Shown here in pieces: positions 15,405 to 23,832 of a DNA stretch of 41,361 nt; within the stretch, counting starts at the first letter, position 1; each line of letters opens with the position of its first letter. Where the stretch lies: contig CAMASI010000033.1 in NCBI GenBank assembly GCA_945861065.1, positions 1 through 41,361 on the forward strand, given 5' to 3'. Position numbers and translations under genes: made by a program. The notes beneath the pieces were generated by a model that was not told where the DNA came from, searched no databases, and saw nothing but the letters and a program-made list of their open reading frames with translations. The DNA is from Klebsiella pneumoniae. GTDB taxonomy: Bacteria > Myxococcota_A > UBA796 > GCA-2862545.

Positions 15405-16505
15405 ATGGCGTCTGCGTACAGTGTTTGGGCGTCGGTGACGCCCGGCCTTGAGAAGGTCCTGGCCGACGAGCTCGCTGAGCTCGGCGTGCGTGGGCGTCAA
15501 ATGGAGGGCGGCATCGAGTCCTCAATGGACGGCGCGACGTTGGGCAAGATCCTATTGTCGTCGCGTGTCGCCGCTGGCGTGCGTGTACGCGTGGGTCGAT
15601 TCCATGCCACGAACCTCGATCAGTTGGCGGCAGGTGTGCGCGCGTTGCCGTGGCCGCGTTTTGTGTTTCCGCGGCAGCCCGTCAAGGTGTCCGCCACGTT
15701 GCACCGCTGCAAGATGCGGGTGCGAGAGAACATCGAAGGCAAGGTGGGACACGCGATCACCGACGCGCTTCGGGTGCCGCGGCTCCCGGGTCCACGCCCG
15801 CCGCGCACGCCGTTGCTCGTCAGTATCCGAGGCGAAGACGACCAGTTTACGGTTTCGGTCGACGCTGCTGGGGAGCCGATGTACCACCGCGGCTGGCGTC
15901 TCGAAGGGGGACGTGCGCCGCTGCGGGAGACGCTTGCTGCCGCCGTGCTGCGGTTGGCCGGCTTTCGTGCCGGAGAAGCGCTGATGGATGGCATGTGCGG
16001 GTCCGGCACCTTCGTCATCGAAGCCGCGACGGCATCTGCTGGCATCGCACCCGGGAGCCGCAGGGACTTCGCCGCGACCACATGGCCGGACGCCATCTCC
16101 TTGCCACGACTGTCGGGCAAAGGCGTTCCGGGCCCGGTGCTGTGCGGTTCGGATCGAGACCCGGCGGCCATCGACTTGGCGATTCGCAACGCCGCGCGCG
16201 CGGGTGTGACCCGGGGAACGAACTTCCAGGTGGCGGACGTCGCGTCGCTACAGCCGTGCGCGCCTACGGGGCTCTTGGTCGCCAATCCGCCCTATGGCGA
16301 GCGGCTGGGTAGCGACGTCGTTGGTGTGTACCAGGCGCTCGGCCGTCTCGCTGCAGGCCCGTTTCGCGCTTGGCGGGTAGCCGTTGTCGTCCCGGGACCG
16401 GAGGCGAGGCTACTACGCGCCCTTTCGCCGGACGCAGAAGTGCACGCGACGTTCAAGAATGGCGGCCTTCGTGTTGCGCTGGCCGTGGTCCCGACGTCCG
16501 GGTAG
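15405..16505 (+). CDS. THUMP-domain RNA guanine-N2-type methyltransferase (RlmL/Trm14-like)
   Basis: From ATG 15405 the 366-residue protein starts YSVWASVTPGLEKVLADEL, the usual opening of THUMP/RlmL proteins. The THUMP region (~45-160) should bind RNA. The Rossmann methyltransferase domain follows with GMCGSGTFVIEAA (motif I, SAM site) and LLVANPPYGERLG (motif IV, NPPY catalytic motif). Family members methylate N2 of guanine in rRNA or tRNA; which target applies here cannot be told. The gene is divergent from the kinase (78 bp between starts). The DUF1963-like gene follows after 25 bp. Confidence 0.9.
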   Translation: MASAYSVWASVTPGLEKVLADELAELGVRGRQMEGGIESSMDGATLGKILLSSRVAAGVRVRVGRFHATNLDQLAAGVRALPWPRFVFPRQPVKVSATLHRCKMRVRENIEGKVGHAITDALRVPRLPGPRPPRTPLLVSIRGEDDQFTVSVDAAGEPMYHRGWRLEGGRAPLRETLAAAVLRLAGFRAGEALMDGMCGSGTFVIEAATASAGIAPGSRRDFAATTWPDAISLPRLSGKGVPGPVLCGSDRDPAAIDLAIRNAARAGVTRGTNFQVADVASLQPCAPTGLLVANPPYGERLGSDVVGVYQALGRLAAGPFRAWRVAVVVPGPEARLLRALSPDAEVHATFKNGGLRVALAVVPTSG

Positions 16506-16530
16506 GTGCGTACATGCGGAGGTCGAAGGG

Positions 16531-17181
16531 TTGACGGTGGCACACGACGCAAACATCGGGCGGGTCCTTCGGGCAGCCAGCTCGACAGAAGAAACATCCG
16601 TAGGTTCTTTCGGTGGGCATCCTCGCGGGATTCGCTCCCATCTGTGGCCGCGCTGCACGGTTTGTGGCTCCCCGATGTGTCATATGGCCCAGATCGACGC
16701 CGGTCCGTGGCTCGATCTTGGGTCTTGGGTTCGGATGACGGTGTTCATCTGCCACGCGACGGGAGGTCGATGTGAGGATTGGGATCCGTGGAAAGGCAGC
16801 AATCGGGTGGTGTTGCAACGCGCTTCCGACGACAACTTGTACGACGGCCCGCCCACGGTCCGAGTTTACCGTCGCGTGCGGTTGACTGCGGACGCTCCGG
16901 CGGACGAGGCCCAACAAATTCGGGCACTCGCAGCCGGCGGACTCAGCCCCAAGGCGGCTCTTGAACGTTTTCGTGTCGACAAATTCGGCGGAGTTCCGGC
17001 GTGGTTGCACCATGACGACACGCCCCGCAGTCGCGTAACGAATGCACCCCTGCAGTTGGTGCTGCAGTTGACCACCAACATCGTGGCCTACGACATCACC
17101 AAGGGCGGTGTCGCGTGGGTATTTATCGATCCGAATGACCCGTCGGAAGAAGCGGCGCGGTTGCTCTGGCAAGGCGGGTAA
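16531..17181 (+). CDS. DUF1963/YwqG-like protein
   Basis: The 216-residue protein has the two half-motifs of the YwqG/DUF1963 family: LWPRCTVCGSPMCHMAQID (~residues 40-60, with a Cys pair) and DKFGGVPAWLHHDDTP (~150-165), then LQLVLQLTTNIVAYDITKGG and WVFIDP near the end. The family is cytoplasmic and of unknown function, sometimes acting as an immunity-type partner; nothing here shows that. I prefer TTG 16531 because GGAGG (16519-16523 region) sits 8 bases upstream; GTG 16537 is the alternative. The 3' end overlaps the convergent methyltransferase gene by 59 bp. Confidence 0.75.
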   Translation: MTVAHDANIGRVLRAASSTEETSVGSFGGHPRGIRSHLWPRCTVCGSPMCHMAQIDAGPWLDLGSWVRMTVFICHATGGRCEDWDPWKGSNRVVLQRASDDNLYDGPPTVRVYRRVRLTADAPADEAQQIRALAAGGLSPKAALERFRVDKFGGVPAWLHHDDTPRSRVTNAPLQLVLQLTTNIVAYDITKGGVAWVFIDPNDPSEEAARLLWQGG

Positions 17182-17935
17182 GGCGTAAGAACTTGACCCG
17201 CCGTGTGTCGCCCGGAGCGTCACCGAACACGGCTTCCACAGAAAAGTCGGGCAGCGACGTCGGGTCGAACTGGGCCGGAACTTTGAGCACGACCTGTCGA
17301 TAGCGGTCCCAACGTGCGCAAACGCGATCAAGCAGGCCTAGATCGGTCCAAGGAGGGTCGAGGTAGAGCAGGTCCGCGTCTTGGTCGCCTACGACCTGCT
17401 CCGCGTTTCCGTGGCGGAGTTGGGTGAGGTGGCCGACGCCATAGAGCGCGACGTTGTGGGCGGCGTCGTCGAGTCGCTGGAGGTCCGTGTCCACGGCGAC
17501 GACCTGGTGCCCTGCCCGGGCGAACGCCACCGTGTCTCCGCCGCAGCCGCAACAAGCGTCCAAGACGCGTTGGGGAGGCTGGCGCAAGGCAAATTCGAGC
17601 GCGAGGGACTCGGGCGTGAGGCCCAAACGTCCGCCCTCACGGCAACGCGCACGAGGGTGGGAGAACCCCACAGATCGATGGCGCTGTCGTCGCGCTTCTT
17701 GGGTACGCCCCTCTCGAACCGCAGCGCGCGGAAGAGACGGCCACACGGTCACCTCCAGCACGACACCGCCGATGGTCACGCCCCGCAGCCGGGCGCAGAG
17801 GTCGGCTGCCTCTGACCGTTCCAACTCGGCGACAGGTCCGGCGCCTTCGTCGACCCATTCTCCCGGTCCAAGCAGGCGCGCAACGTCCAACCACGCGGGC
17901 AGGGTCGTAACGGCGACGCGGAACGAACGACTCAC
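17123..17935 (-). CDS. class I SAM methyltransferase, trimethylguanosine-synthase (TGS1)-like
   Basis: From GTG 17935, which overlaps the exonuclease III stop as GTGA, the protein has 270 residues. The methyltransferase core has LDACCGCGGDTVAFARAG (motif I), VVAVDTDLQRLDDAAHNVALYGV and LLYLDPPWTD (motif IV, DPPW). That series is closest in form to RNA cap guanine-N2 methyltransferases (TGS1-like) and RsmD-like enzymes, so an RNA guanine-N2 substrate is plausible but unproven. The N-terminal ~120 residues are not assignable. It is the last gene of a seven-gene overlapping operon, and its 3' end overlaps the convergent DUF1963-like gene. Confidence 0.8.
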   Translation of the reverse strand: MSRSFRVAVTTLPAWLDVARLLGPGEWVDEGAGPVAELERSEAADLCARLRGVTIGGVVLEVTVWPSLPRAAVREGRTQEARRQRHRSVGFSHPRARCREGGRLGLTPESLALEFALRQPPQRVLDACCGCGGDTVAFARAGHQVVAVDTDLQRLDDAAHNVALYGVGHLTQLRHGNAEQVVGDQDADLLYLDPPWTDLGLLDRVCARWDRYRQVVLKVPAQFDPTSLPDFSVEAVFGDAPGDTRRVKFLRLTRLARATAPLLPTGHSDR

Positions 17936-18705
17936 GGTTCCGTGAACGTCACAAGGACTGGTGCATGATCGCTCGCACCTTCCCAGCCTCGAACTTCGCG
18001 GAGGATCTGTACCTGCGAGCAGCGGCTTTGGGCGGAAGAACTGAGAAGCGCGTGGTCGATGCGGAGACCCTGGTTGCGAGGCCAGCCCATCTTTTGGTAA
18101 TCCCACCACGAAAACTCAGTCTTGAACGGATTCCGTTCGCGCCATACGTCCACAAGGCCCCAGTCCAAGAGCGCGGCGAATCGCGCACGTTCCGTCGGAT
18201 GGCACAACACGACGCCCTCCCACACAAACGGGTCCCACACATCCAGATCGGTGGGTGCAATGTTCAGATCTCCCACCACGGCGACCGGCTGCGTCGGGTC
18301 GAATCGGTTGAGAAAGGCGCGCAGGCGATCGAGCCACTGCAGTTTGTAGTGAAACTTGTCGGTGCCGACCGCTTGGCCGTTCGGCACGTACAAATTCACG
18401 ACGCGGACACCGCCAACCGTTGCGGAGAGCACGCGTGCGTGGTCGTCGTTGACGCCGTCGCTCATCGAGATGATCGTGTCGTCCAGAGGCAGTTTCGACA
18501 GGATGGCCACGCCGTTGTACGTCCGTTGCCCGTGGATCAGCCGATGGACGTAGCCCAACGTTTCGAAGGTCTCATGAGGAAAGCCGCCATCTTCGACCTT
18601 CGTTTCCTGCAAACACAACACGTCGGGTGACCAGGTCTCGACGAGACGGGCAACGTGACCGATACGGGCCCGCAGGCTGTTGACGTTGAAGGTGACGAGC
18701 TTCAC
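17932..18705 (-). CDS. xth: exodeoxyribonuclease III / AP endonuclease
   Basis: The 257-residue protein starts VKLVTFNVNSLRARI at GTG 18705, which overlaps the upstream stop as GTGA. It carries the exonuclease-phosphatase signature residues of ExoIII: N7 in FNVNS, LQETK (E34), YVPNG, VGDLNIAP, the WW pair in FSWWDYQK, RIDHALLS and the catalytic ASDHAPV near the end. Length and motif order match XthA, which cleaves DNA at abasic sites and removes 3' blocks in base-excision repair. It is embedded in a transcript with metabolic genes, so its expression is probably not damage-specific. Confidence 0.95.
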   Translation of the reverse strand: MKLVTFNVNSLRARIGHVARLVETWSPDVLCLQETKVEDGGFPHETFETLGYVHRLIHGQRTYNGVAILSKLPLDDTIISMSDGVNDDHARVLSATVGGVRVVNLYVPNGQAVGTDKFHYKLQWLDRLRAFLNRFDPTQPVAVVGDLNIAPTDLDVWDPFVWEGVVLCHPTERARFAALLDWGLVDVWRERNPFKTEFSWWDYQKMGWPRNQGLRIDHALLSSSAQSRCSQVQILREVRGWEGASDHAPVLVTFTEP

Positions 18706-20618
18706 AACTTGCGGGGGTCGGTGAGCAGGCCCGTGACTGCGCTGGCCGCAGCGACCGCCGGGGACACCAACCACACAGGCCCTGGTGCGCCCATTCGGCG
18801 CGAAAAGTTGCGATTGGTGGTGGACGCCGTCGTCTCGTCGGGAAGCGGGATGCCGGGCCCGTTGCCGATACAACTTCCGCAGCCTGGAGGCGTGACGACC
18901 GCGCCTATGTCGCGGAACAGCTTGAGCAGGCCCTCGGATTCTGCGTCGCGTTCGACGTCGGCTGAGGACGGGGTGACAGTGAGGCGGACGCCTTCGTGCA
19001 GACGCCGACCGCGCAACACAGCCGCGGCGGCCCGCAGATCTGCCAGCGAGCCGCCGGTGCAAGACGCGATGACGACGTTGTGAATGGCGACGTCGAGGTG
19101 CGCGTGCAGCGGTGCGCGGTTGCGAGAATCGCCTGGGGAGGCGACCGTCAACGGCACCTCGTCGAGGTCGAGGTGGATCGTGCGAACGTAGGTTGCGTAC
19201 GGGTCGGGGTAGACCAACAGCGCGCTCACGTCGATGCCACGGCGTGACTGGAGAAACTCGACGATGGGCGCGCAGGGCTCGACGACACCGGTCATCAGCC
19301 CGCCCTCGACGGTCATGTTGGTGAGAACGGACAACTCGTCGACGTTCCAGTGGGTCAAACCCGGTCCGCCAAACTCGATGATCGCCGTGTCGGTGGGTGT
19401 TGTCCGCCAGTGTTCTTCGCGGAAGTAGGGGTCGCCGATAAGATGGAGGATGAGGTCCTTGGGCGAAACGCCGCCGCGGGGGATGCCGGTGACGTTGACG
19501 CGGACCACCTTCGGGACCGTGACCGGTACGAGGCCGGTTCGGAGCGCAAACGCCATTGCGGTGCTCCCAATGCCAAAGGCGAATGCGTTGAGCACGCCGG
19601 CCGTGGGCGTATGCGAGTCGGTCAGGACAACGATGTCGCCGGGCAACGCGTAGTCTTCCACCACCACGCGGTGGCAGACGCCGGGCGGGTAGGCGCGGCC
19701 GGGACCGTGGAGCCGGACCCCCGAGGTCTCGCAGGCTTTGACCATCTCTTCGGTGAGGGCGAGGGCGGGGCCGAGTCGCTGTTTCCGCGCGTCGGCGGGC
19801 ACGGCCTCGTGGCCCAGCAAGACGAAATGGTCTTCGAATGCGGCGACCTGCTCCGGCCTGTCCATCGGTGCGTCTTGCCATTCGGAAGCGAACAACGACA
19901 TCACGTGGCCGGTCGTGTACTCGTGCATGCCGCGAAACCCGACCCGGCACAAGATCTGGTCGCCGGGGGCAACATCGGCGAGCCCGTCGGCAAGTCCTTG
20001 GCCGCGAAAGGCCCGCCGAGCGACGATCTTTTCGGCAATGTTGAGCGGCCTGGGTTGGGCACTCGTCGGTGCGTCCGGCTGGACGGCGCCGGACAGTAAG
20101 GCGGATCCGTAAGGCAGGAGCCCGCCGGCTTTCGAGACCTGTCGAAAGAAGGGAGGCAATTCGTCTACGAGTCGGGCCAGGTCCACGTCTTCGCCGGCGG
20201 CGAGGCGAGCGACAACGCCTCGGTCGGTGGTGAACGGCATGCCGCTGTAGACCATGTTCTCCTGAAAGATTCGCTGAAAACTGTCGGCAACGACGAGGCG
20301 GATTCCCGCACCTTGATGGGCGACGACGGCGACTTCACGGGAGGACCCGGAACCGTAGGCGTGACCGCCGACCAAGACCTCGAAGCCGCCGCTCCGTACG
20401 TCATCTTGGGCAACGGCCTCTTGGAAGTTCTCTAGGAACCACGGGCCCAGGATGGCGGCGCTGTACCCCAGCGTACAGGCGCGTCCGCTGATGATCGCGT
20501 CGGTGTTGACGCCATACGCGTAGCTGTGTTCGCCCTCGGGTAGGGAGGCGCCTGCGAACTGGGCCTTCAGCAAGAGCGGGTCCTCCACCAAGTGGAGGAT
20601 TCGTCCGGTGAGCTTCAC
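18702..20618 (-). CDS. aconitase-superfamily hydratase with swivel domain first (isopropylmalate dehydratase / aconitase type)
   Basis: This 638-residue protein joins both dehydratase parts in the order small-large. Residues 1-~175 are the LeuD/aconitase swivel domain, with the active-site motif YGSGSSRE (88-95). Residues ~190-638 are the LeuC-like part, with LTDSHTPT (332-339) and the [4Fe-4S] ligands C520 (ASCTGGS), C580 and C583 (PGCGSCIGN). It should isomerise a hydroxy-tricarboxylate or isopropylmalate-like substrate. The order resembles AcnB but lacks AcnB's extra HEAT-like N-domain. Location in an operon with ilvE makes leucine synthesis (leuCD role) attractive; aconitase or homoaconitase activity is not excluded. 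Start GTG 20618 forms a GTGA overlap. Confidence 0.85.
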   Translation of the reverse strand: MKLTGRILHLVEDPLLLKAQFAGASLPEGEHSYAYGVNTDAIISGRACTLGYSAAILGPWFLENFQEAVAQDDVRSGGFEVLVGGHAYGSGSSREVAVVAHQGAGIRLVVADSFQRIFQENMVYSGMPFTTDRGVVARLAAGEDVDLARLVDELPPFFRQVSKAGGLLPYGSALLSGAVQPDAPTSAQPRPLNIAEKIVARRAFRGQGLADGLADVAPGDQILCRVGFRGMHEYTTGHVMSLFASEWQDAPMDRPEQVAAFEDHFVLLGHEAVPADARKQRLGPALALTEEMVKACETSGVRLHGPGRAYPPGVCHRVVVEDYALPGDIVVLTDSHTPTAGVLNAFAFGIGSTAMAFALRTGLVPVTVPKVVRVNVTGIPRGGVSPKDLILHLIGDPYFREEHWRTTPTDTAIIEFGGPGLTHWNVDELSVLTNMTVEGGLMTGVVEPCAPIVEFLQSRRGIDVSALLVYPDPYATYVRTIHLDLDEVPLTVASPGDSRNRAPLHAHLDVAIHNVVIASCTGGSLADLRAAAAVLRGRRLHEGVRLTVTPSSADVERDAESEGLLKLFRDIGAVVTPPGCGSCIGNGPGIPLPDETTASTTNRNFSRRMGAPGPVWLVSPAVAAASAVTGLLTDPRKL

Positions 20619-20881
20619 TTGGGTTCCGTTGGGGTCGGAGTTGCTTCAGGCGCCGGTGTTGGCACCGGAACGGGGCCGCGGATCACGGTGTCGGTCGTCG
20701 GTTTGGGCGTCCCTTCTGGGGCCGTGGGCGTCCCTTCTGGCGGCGTTGTTGCGGCTTCTGGCGGTGCCGGCGGCGTGTCCGGCAATTTTTCGGGTTGGGG
20801 CCACGAAGGTGGAGGATTGGGCTGGTCGAGGGGCGGATTTCCCCCGCAGGCCACGAGCGCGGACAGGAGCAGGGTTCTCAT
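20615..20881 (-). CDS. small Pro/Thr-rich lipoprotein
   Basis: This 88-residue protein begins MRTLLLSALVACGGN, a short lipoprotein signal with lipobox-like LVAC at residue 12. Everything after the Cys is Pro/Thr/Glu-rich and disordered, including EGTPTAPEGTPKP repeats, as in an envelope spacer or tether. It is linked by ATGA to the kinase gene upstream and by GTGA to the aconitase-like gene downstream, so it is translated as part of the same message. No function is recognised; proximity to the kinase gene raises the chance that it is related to envelope signalling. Confidence 0.75.
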   Translation of the reverse strand: MRTLLLSALVACGGNPPLDQPNPPPSWPQPEKLPDTPPAPPEAATTPPEGTPTAPEGTPKPTTDTVIRGPVPVPTPAPEATPTPTEPK

Positions 20882-22182
20882 GGGTCCTCCCGAAGCAGGC
20901 GGCGAGCCGCTTCTGCGATGTCTGTACTGGAATGGTGGGTAAGTTGCGTGACACGTTGTCGGACCTCGGGGGAGATCCAACGGGCAAGAATGCGGAGCAG
21001 CGCGACAACCCTCCGTACCTCAGAAGGGGTGGTGCCTGCGAGTCGGCGCCACAGGCCGGGCGCTGAAGGTAATGCGTTGAGGAAGGGCCTCGCGGTGGCA
21101 TGGGGATTGAGGGCAAGGGTCCGATGAAGGTCGGATGGGTCATCGACCCACAAGTTGCGCGACAGCAGGTGGGCCAGTTGGCCGTCCACATCCGGCGCGG
21201 CGCGGGCGAGGCCTGGACGCAAAGCGCGATCGAGAAATGCGAGGTCGGCGTGATCTGGGTGGTCCACCAAAGCGACCCGGGAGCGCACCAGGAACAGCGG
21301 CCACACGGCGTTGTCAGCGTAGGTCTGCAAGTCATGGGGAATGTGGCTGCGTTCGAGAAACGCATCGATGGCCACGACAGTTTGGGCGTGGTTGGGTCGG
21401 GCTGCAGCGTCGTATGCGCACATCTGACCGACCAATTCGCGCAGCCCCGCGATGTCGGCGGGCGCGACGCCTGCGGGGCGAATGGCGGAGAGATGCCGTT
21501 CCAGCGCTTCGTCGTGGTGACCCCGGTGCAAGGACAACTCCGGGTGGCGGCCGGTCAGCATCTCGGCGAGGCAGATACCGAGGCTGTAGGTGTCGCTGCT
21601 CGGATGGTCGTCGTGTCCGTCCAGTCGTTCGGGTGCGACGTAGCCTCGGGCCCCAAGCACCACGGATTGTGTGTTGGCATGTTTCCCGGCGATTTCCGCG
21701 TGGGCGATTCCGAAGTCGACGAGTTTGACCTCCCCAACGACCGAGACGATCACGTTGGACGGCTTGACGTCGCGATGGATGACGCGAAGCGGGGTCCCGG
21801 TGATCGGCGACGGGTGTAACCACGCCGCGTTCAGCGCATTGGCGACTCGCGCGGTGATCGCGAGTGCAGGCCCGGTGGGGAGGGTTCCGTGCGCTTCGAG
21901 CACACGTTCGACGGACAAACCACGGACCCACTCCATGACGAGCACAGGGCGACCATCCAGCTCGACGAGGTCGCGGACCTTCACGATGCCCGGGTGGTCG
22001 AGTTGCTTGAGCATGGCCGCTTCGTCGCGCGTTCGTGCGAGCACGCGCGGGCGTCGGAGGTGTTCCCCGCGGAGAACTTTGATGGCGTCTAGCGAGCCTG
22101 TAGCGAGGTCCATCGCAACACAAACGGTGCCGAAGGTGCCGGAGGCGGCGACCTCTACGACCTCCCATCCCAACACTGCCAC
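20878..22182 (-). CDS. eukaryote-like Ser/Thr protein kinase with C-terminal helical extension
   Basis: The 434-residue protein has an intact kinase domain in residues ~5-265: ASGTFGTV loop, DAIKVLR (K35), VIHRDVKPSNVIV (D138), LVDFGIA (156-158 DFG), APERL and DTYSLGICLAEMLTG. It should be catalytically active. Residues ~280-434 form a helical extension with no membrane helix and no recognised sensor. GTG 22182 abuts the stop of the Rossmann-protein gene with no gap, and the 3' end overlaps the lipoprotein gene by ATGA. The setting in a branched-chain amino-acid-type operon is unusual for such a kinase; its substrate is unknown. Confidence 0.87.
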   Translation of the reverse strand: MAVLGWEVVEVAASGTFGTVCVAMDLATGSLDAIKVLRGEHLRRPRVLARTRDEAAMLKQLDHPGIVKVRDLVELDGRPVLVMEWVRGLSVERVLEAHGTLPTGPALAITARVANALNAAWLHPSPITGTPLRVIHRDVKPSNVIVSVVGEVKLVDFGIAHAEIAGKHANTQSVVLGARGYVAPERLDGHDDHPSSDTYSLGICLAEMLTGRHPELSLHRGHHDEALERHLSAIRPAGVAPADIAGLRELVGQMCAYDAAARPNHAQTVVAIDAFLERSHIPHDLQTYADNAVWPLFLVRSRVALVDHPDHADLAFLDRALRPGLARAAPDVDGQLAHLLSRNLWVDDPSDLHRTLALNPHATARPFLNALPSAPGLWRRLAGTTPSEVRRVVALLRILARWISPEVRQRVTQLTHHSSTDIAEAARRLLREDP

Positions 22183-23832
22183 CTACTGAACCCGATGACC
22201 GCCGATCTCGTTCGCCAGCACCCAAGCGACGATGCCGCCGATTTCTTCGTCGTCCAAGGACGCGAGGGTGGTGGCAAACGAACCGGCGCCCATGGCGCGG
22301 CGACCCAGTTGAGAAATCCGTTTCGCGCGGTCGATCCATCGCGTGAGACTCTCGCGACGAAGGTCAACCCAGCCCTTCTTCGCCCAACCGTCGACTTGCG
22401 CTGCATCGTCGAAGGACGCGGTGGCAGCGAGGCCCAACTGCTCGGGCACGTTCAGACGAGGTCCTCGCAGGAGGGTCGCGCCGTCCGACAGCAGAATTGG
22501 AACACCGATCGTGGGTCCTAAGACCCGGACTGGATGGTCCGGGAGGGCCTCCCCGACCTTGCCAATCAGCGTATCGGCGTCGATTCGCGCCAACGCCTCG
22601 ATCGAGCCGGTCACGTCTAGCAGTAGGCGAATTTCGAGCAGCAGCTTCGACAATTCGGGTGGGCCGAGTTGTCCGAGCGCGACACTGGGTGTGCCCGTTC
22701 GGTGTTCTTCGGCGTCCAATGCGGCCATGGCGTTGTTTCGCACCATGCCCGCCTTGTACGACGGACCGAGCACCGAAGCATCCAACGCCGCCACGACCTC
22801 TCGACCCGTGGCATGTCCCGCTACTTCTCGAAGCACGAGCCCGGCGATCTCTTCGGGCGTGACGAACTCCATCTGGCCCAGCGCCGTGATGGCAGCGAAC
22901 TCGCCGCGCGAGAAGACGCCGTTCTCACCGGTGTCCACGACTGGAACCGACAAGGGTCCCATGGCGGCGTATTTTGCAGCATCGTCCTGGTAGGGAAAGG
23001 CGCCTCGGACTGGCACAGCTTGGGGCTGGATTCGCTCCACCACCACACCCTTGCGGCGAATCTGCGCCGTTCCTACGCCCTTGAAGCCGATCATCGCTCC
23101 GGGCTTGATCTCCTTGATCACGGGGCCGTTTGGAGTGCGGGCCGCGAGGAACAGCAGGCCCGTGTGACCGAAACCCGCTTCGGTCTTCGCCATCAACACG
23201 CGGGAGGGTTTGTCCTCGCCATGCGTGTAGGGGATGTTCAGGCCCATTCCTCCGGTGCCGGTGGTGCCGACCTTGATGTAAATCCGGGAATTCACCGCGA
23301 CGAGGGCGGCATGCAGGATCGTGACGTGGCGCACGAGTTGGGGCACGGATTGACTGAGTAGGAAGGCTTCGATGTCGGTGCGGGCGGCGTCGTCGATCGG
23401 GGCCCCGAGCCGTTCTCGGACCTTCTGGGCCCCGACGAAAACGTCCTGGTAGGACAGGCCGGTCGCCGTGTTCACGCAGTCCACTACGACGTCAGGCCGG
23501 CACGTGCGGATCAAGTTCGCGAGGTGGTTGTGGGCCGTGGCATCGTCGATCGTGCCGTACAACGCATCCAACAGCTGTGCGCGGGCGGAGGCGTCGGACA
23601 TCAGGTCGGCGCGGCGTCGATCTGCGAGTCCAACGGGGAGAAAAATGTCGCCCCAAGCTGCTTGCAGACGTGCCTCGGGGAACTCAGCCTGCAGCGCGAC
23701 GAGGGCGCCGTTGGCTTCCTCTTGGGTCAGCGAGGCGACGACGACGATTTCGGGTCGAAGTGCGCAGAACTGGCGGCAGATCTGCATGCCGACGAGGCCG
23801 GCGCCTCCGAGCACCAGCACACGGTCAGCCAC
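22183..23832 (-). CDS. large Rossmann-fold NAD(P)-binding protein of unknown role (549 aa)
   Basis: From GTG 23832 the protein begins VADRVLVLGGAGLVGMQIC, a clear nucleotide-binding GGAGLVG loop of the NAD-dependent epimerase/dehydratase or SDR kind. VVDCVNTATGLSYQ lies near residue 110. The remaining ~400 residues have no match I can name and include IPYTHGEDKPSRVLMAKTEA and GPTIGVPILLSDGATLL. The protein is about twice the length of a typical SDR. It overlaps ilvE by 8 bp (GTGGCTGA), which favours this start. Longer readings would add residues encoded inside ilvE. Confidence 0.72.
   Translation of the reverse strand: MADRVLVLGGAGLVGMQICRQFCALRPEIVVVASLTQEEANGALVALQAEFPEARLQAAWGDIFLPVGLADRRRADLMSDASARAQLLDALYGTIDDATAHNHLANLIRTCRPDVVVDCVNTATGLSYQDVFVGAQKVRERLGAPIDDAARTDIEAFLLSQSVPQLVRHVTILHAALVAVNSRIYIKVGTTGTGGMGLNIPYTHGEDKPSRVLMAKTEAGFGHTGLLFLAARTPNGPVIKEIKPGAMIGFKGVGTAQIRRKGVVVERIQPQAVPVRGAFPYQDDAAKYAAMGPLSVPVVDTGENGVFSRGEFAAITALGQMEFVTPEEIAGLVLREVAGHATGREVVAALDASVLGPSYKAGMVRNNAMAALDAEEHRTGTPSVALGQLGPPELSKLLLEIRLLLDVTGSIEALARIDADTLIGKVGEALPDHPVRVLGPTIGVPILLSDGATLLRGPRLNVPEQLGLAATASFDDAAQVDGWAKKGWVDLRRESLTRWIDRAKRISQLGRRAMGAGSFATTLASLDDEEIGGIVAWVLANEIGGHRVQ

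Noticed and set aside
17932..19950. 672-residue extension of the exonuclease III frame
   Set aside because: The first ~415 residues are Arg/Pro-rich and lie inside the aconitase-like gene in another frame; the ExoIII homology begins at GTG 18705.
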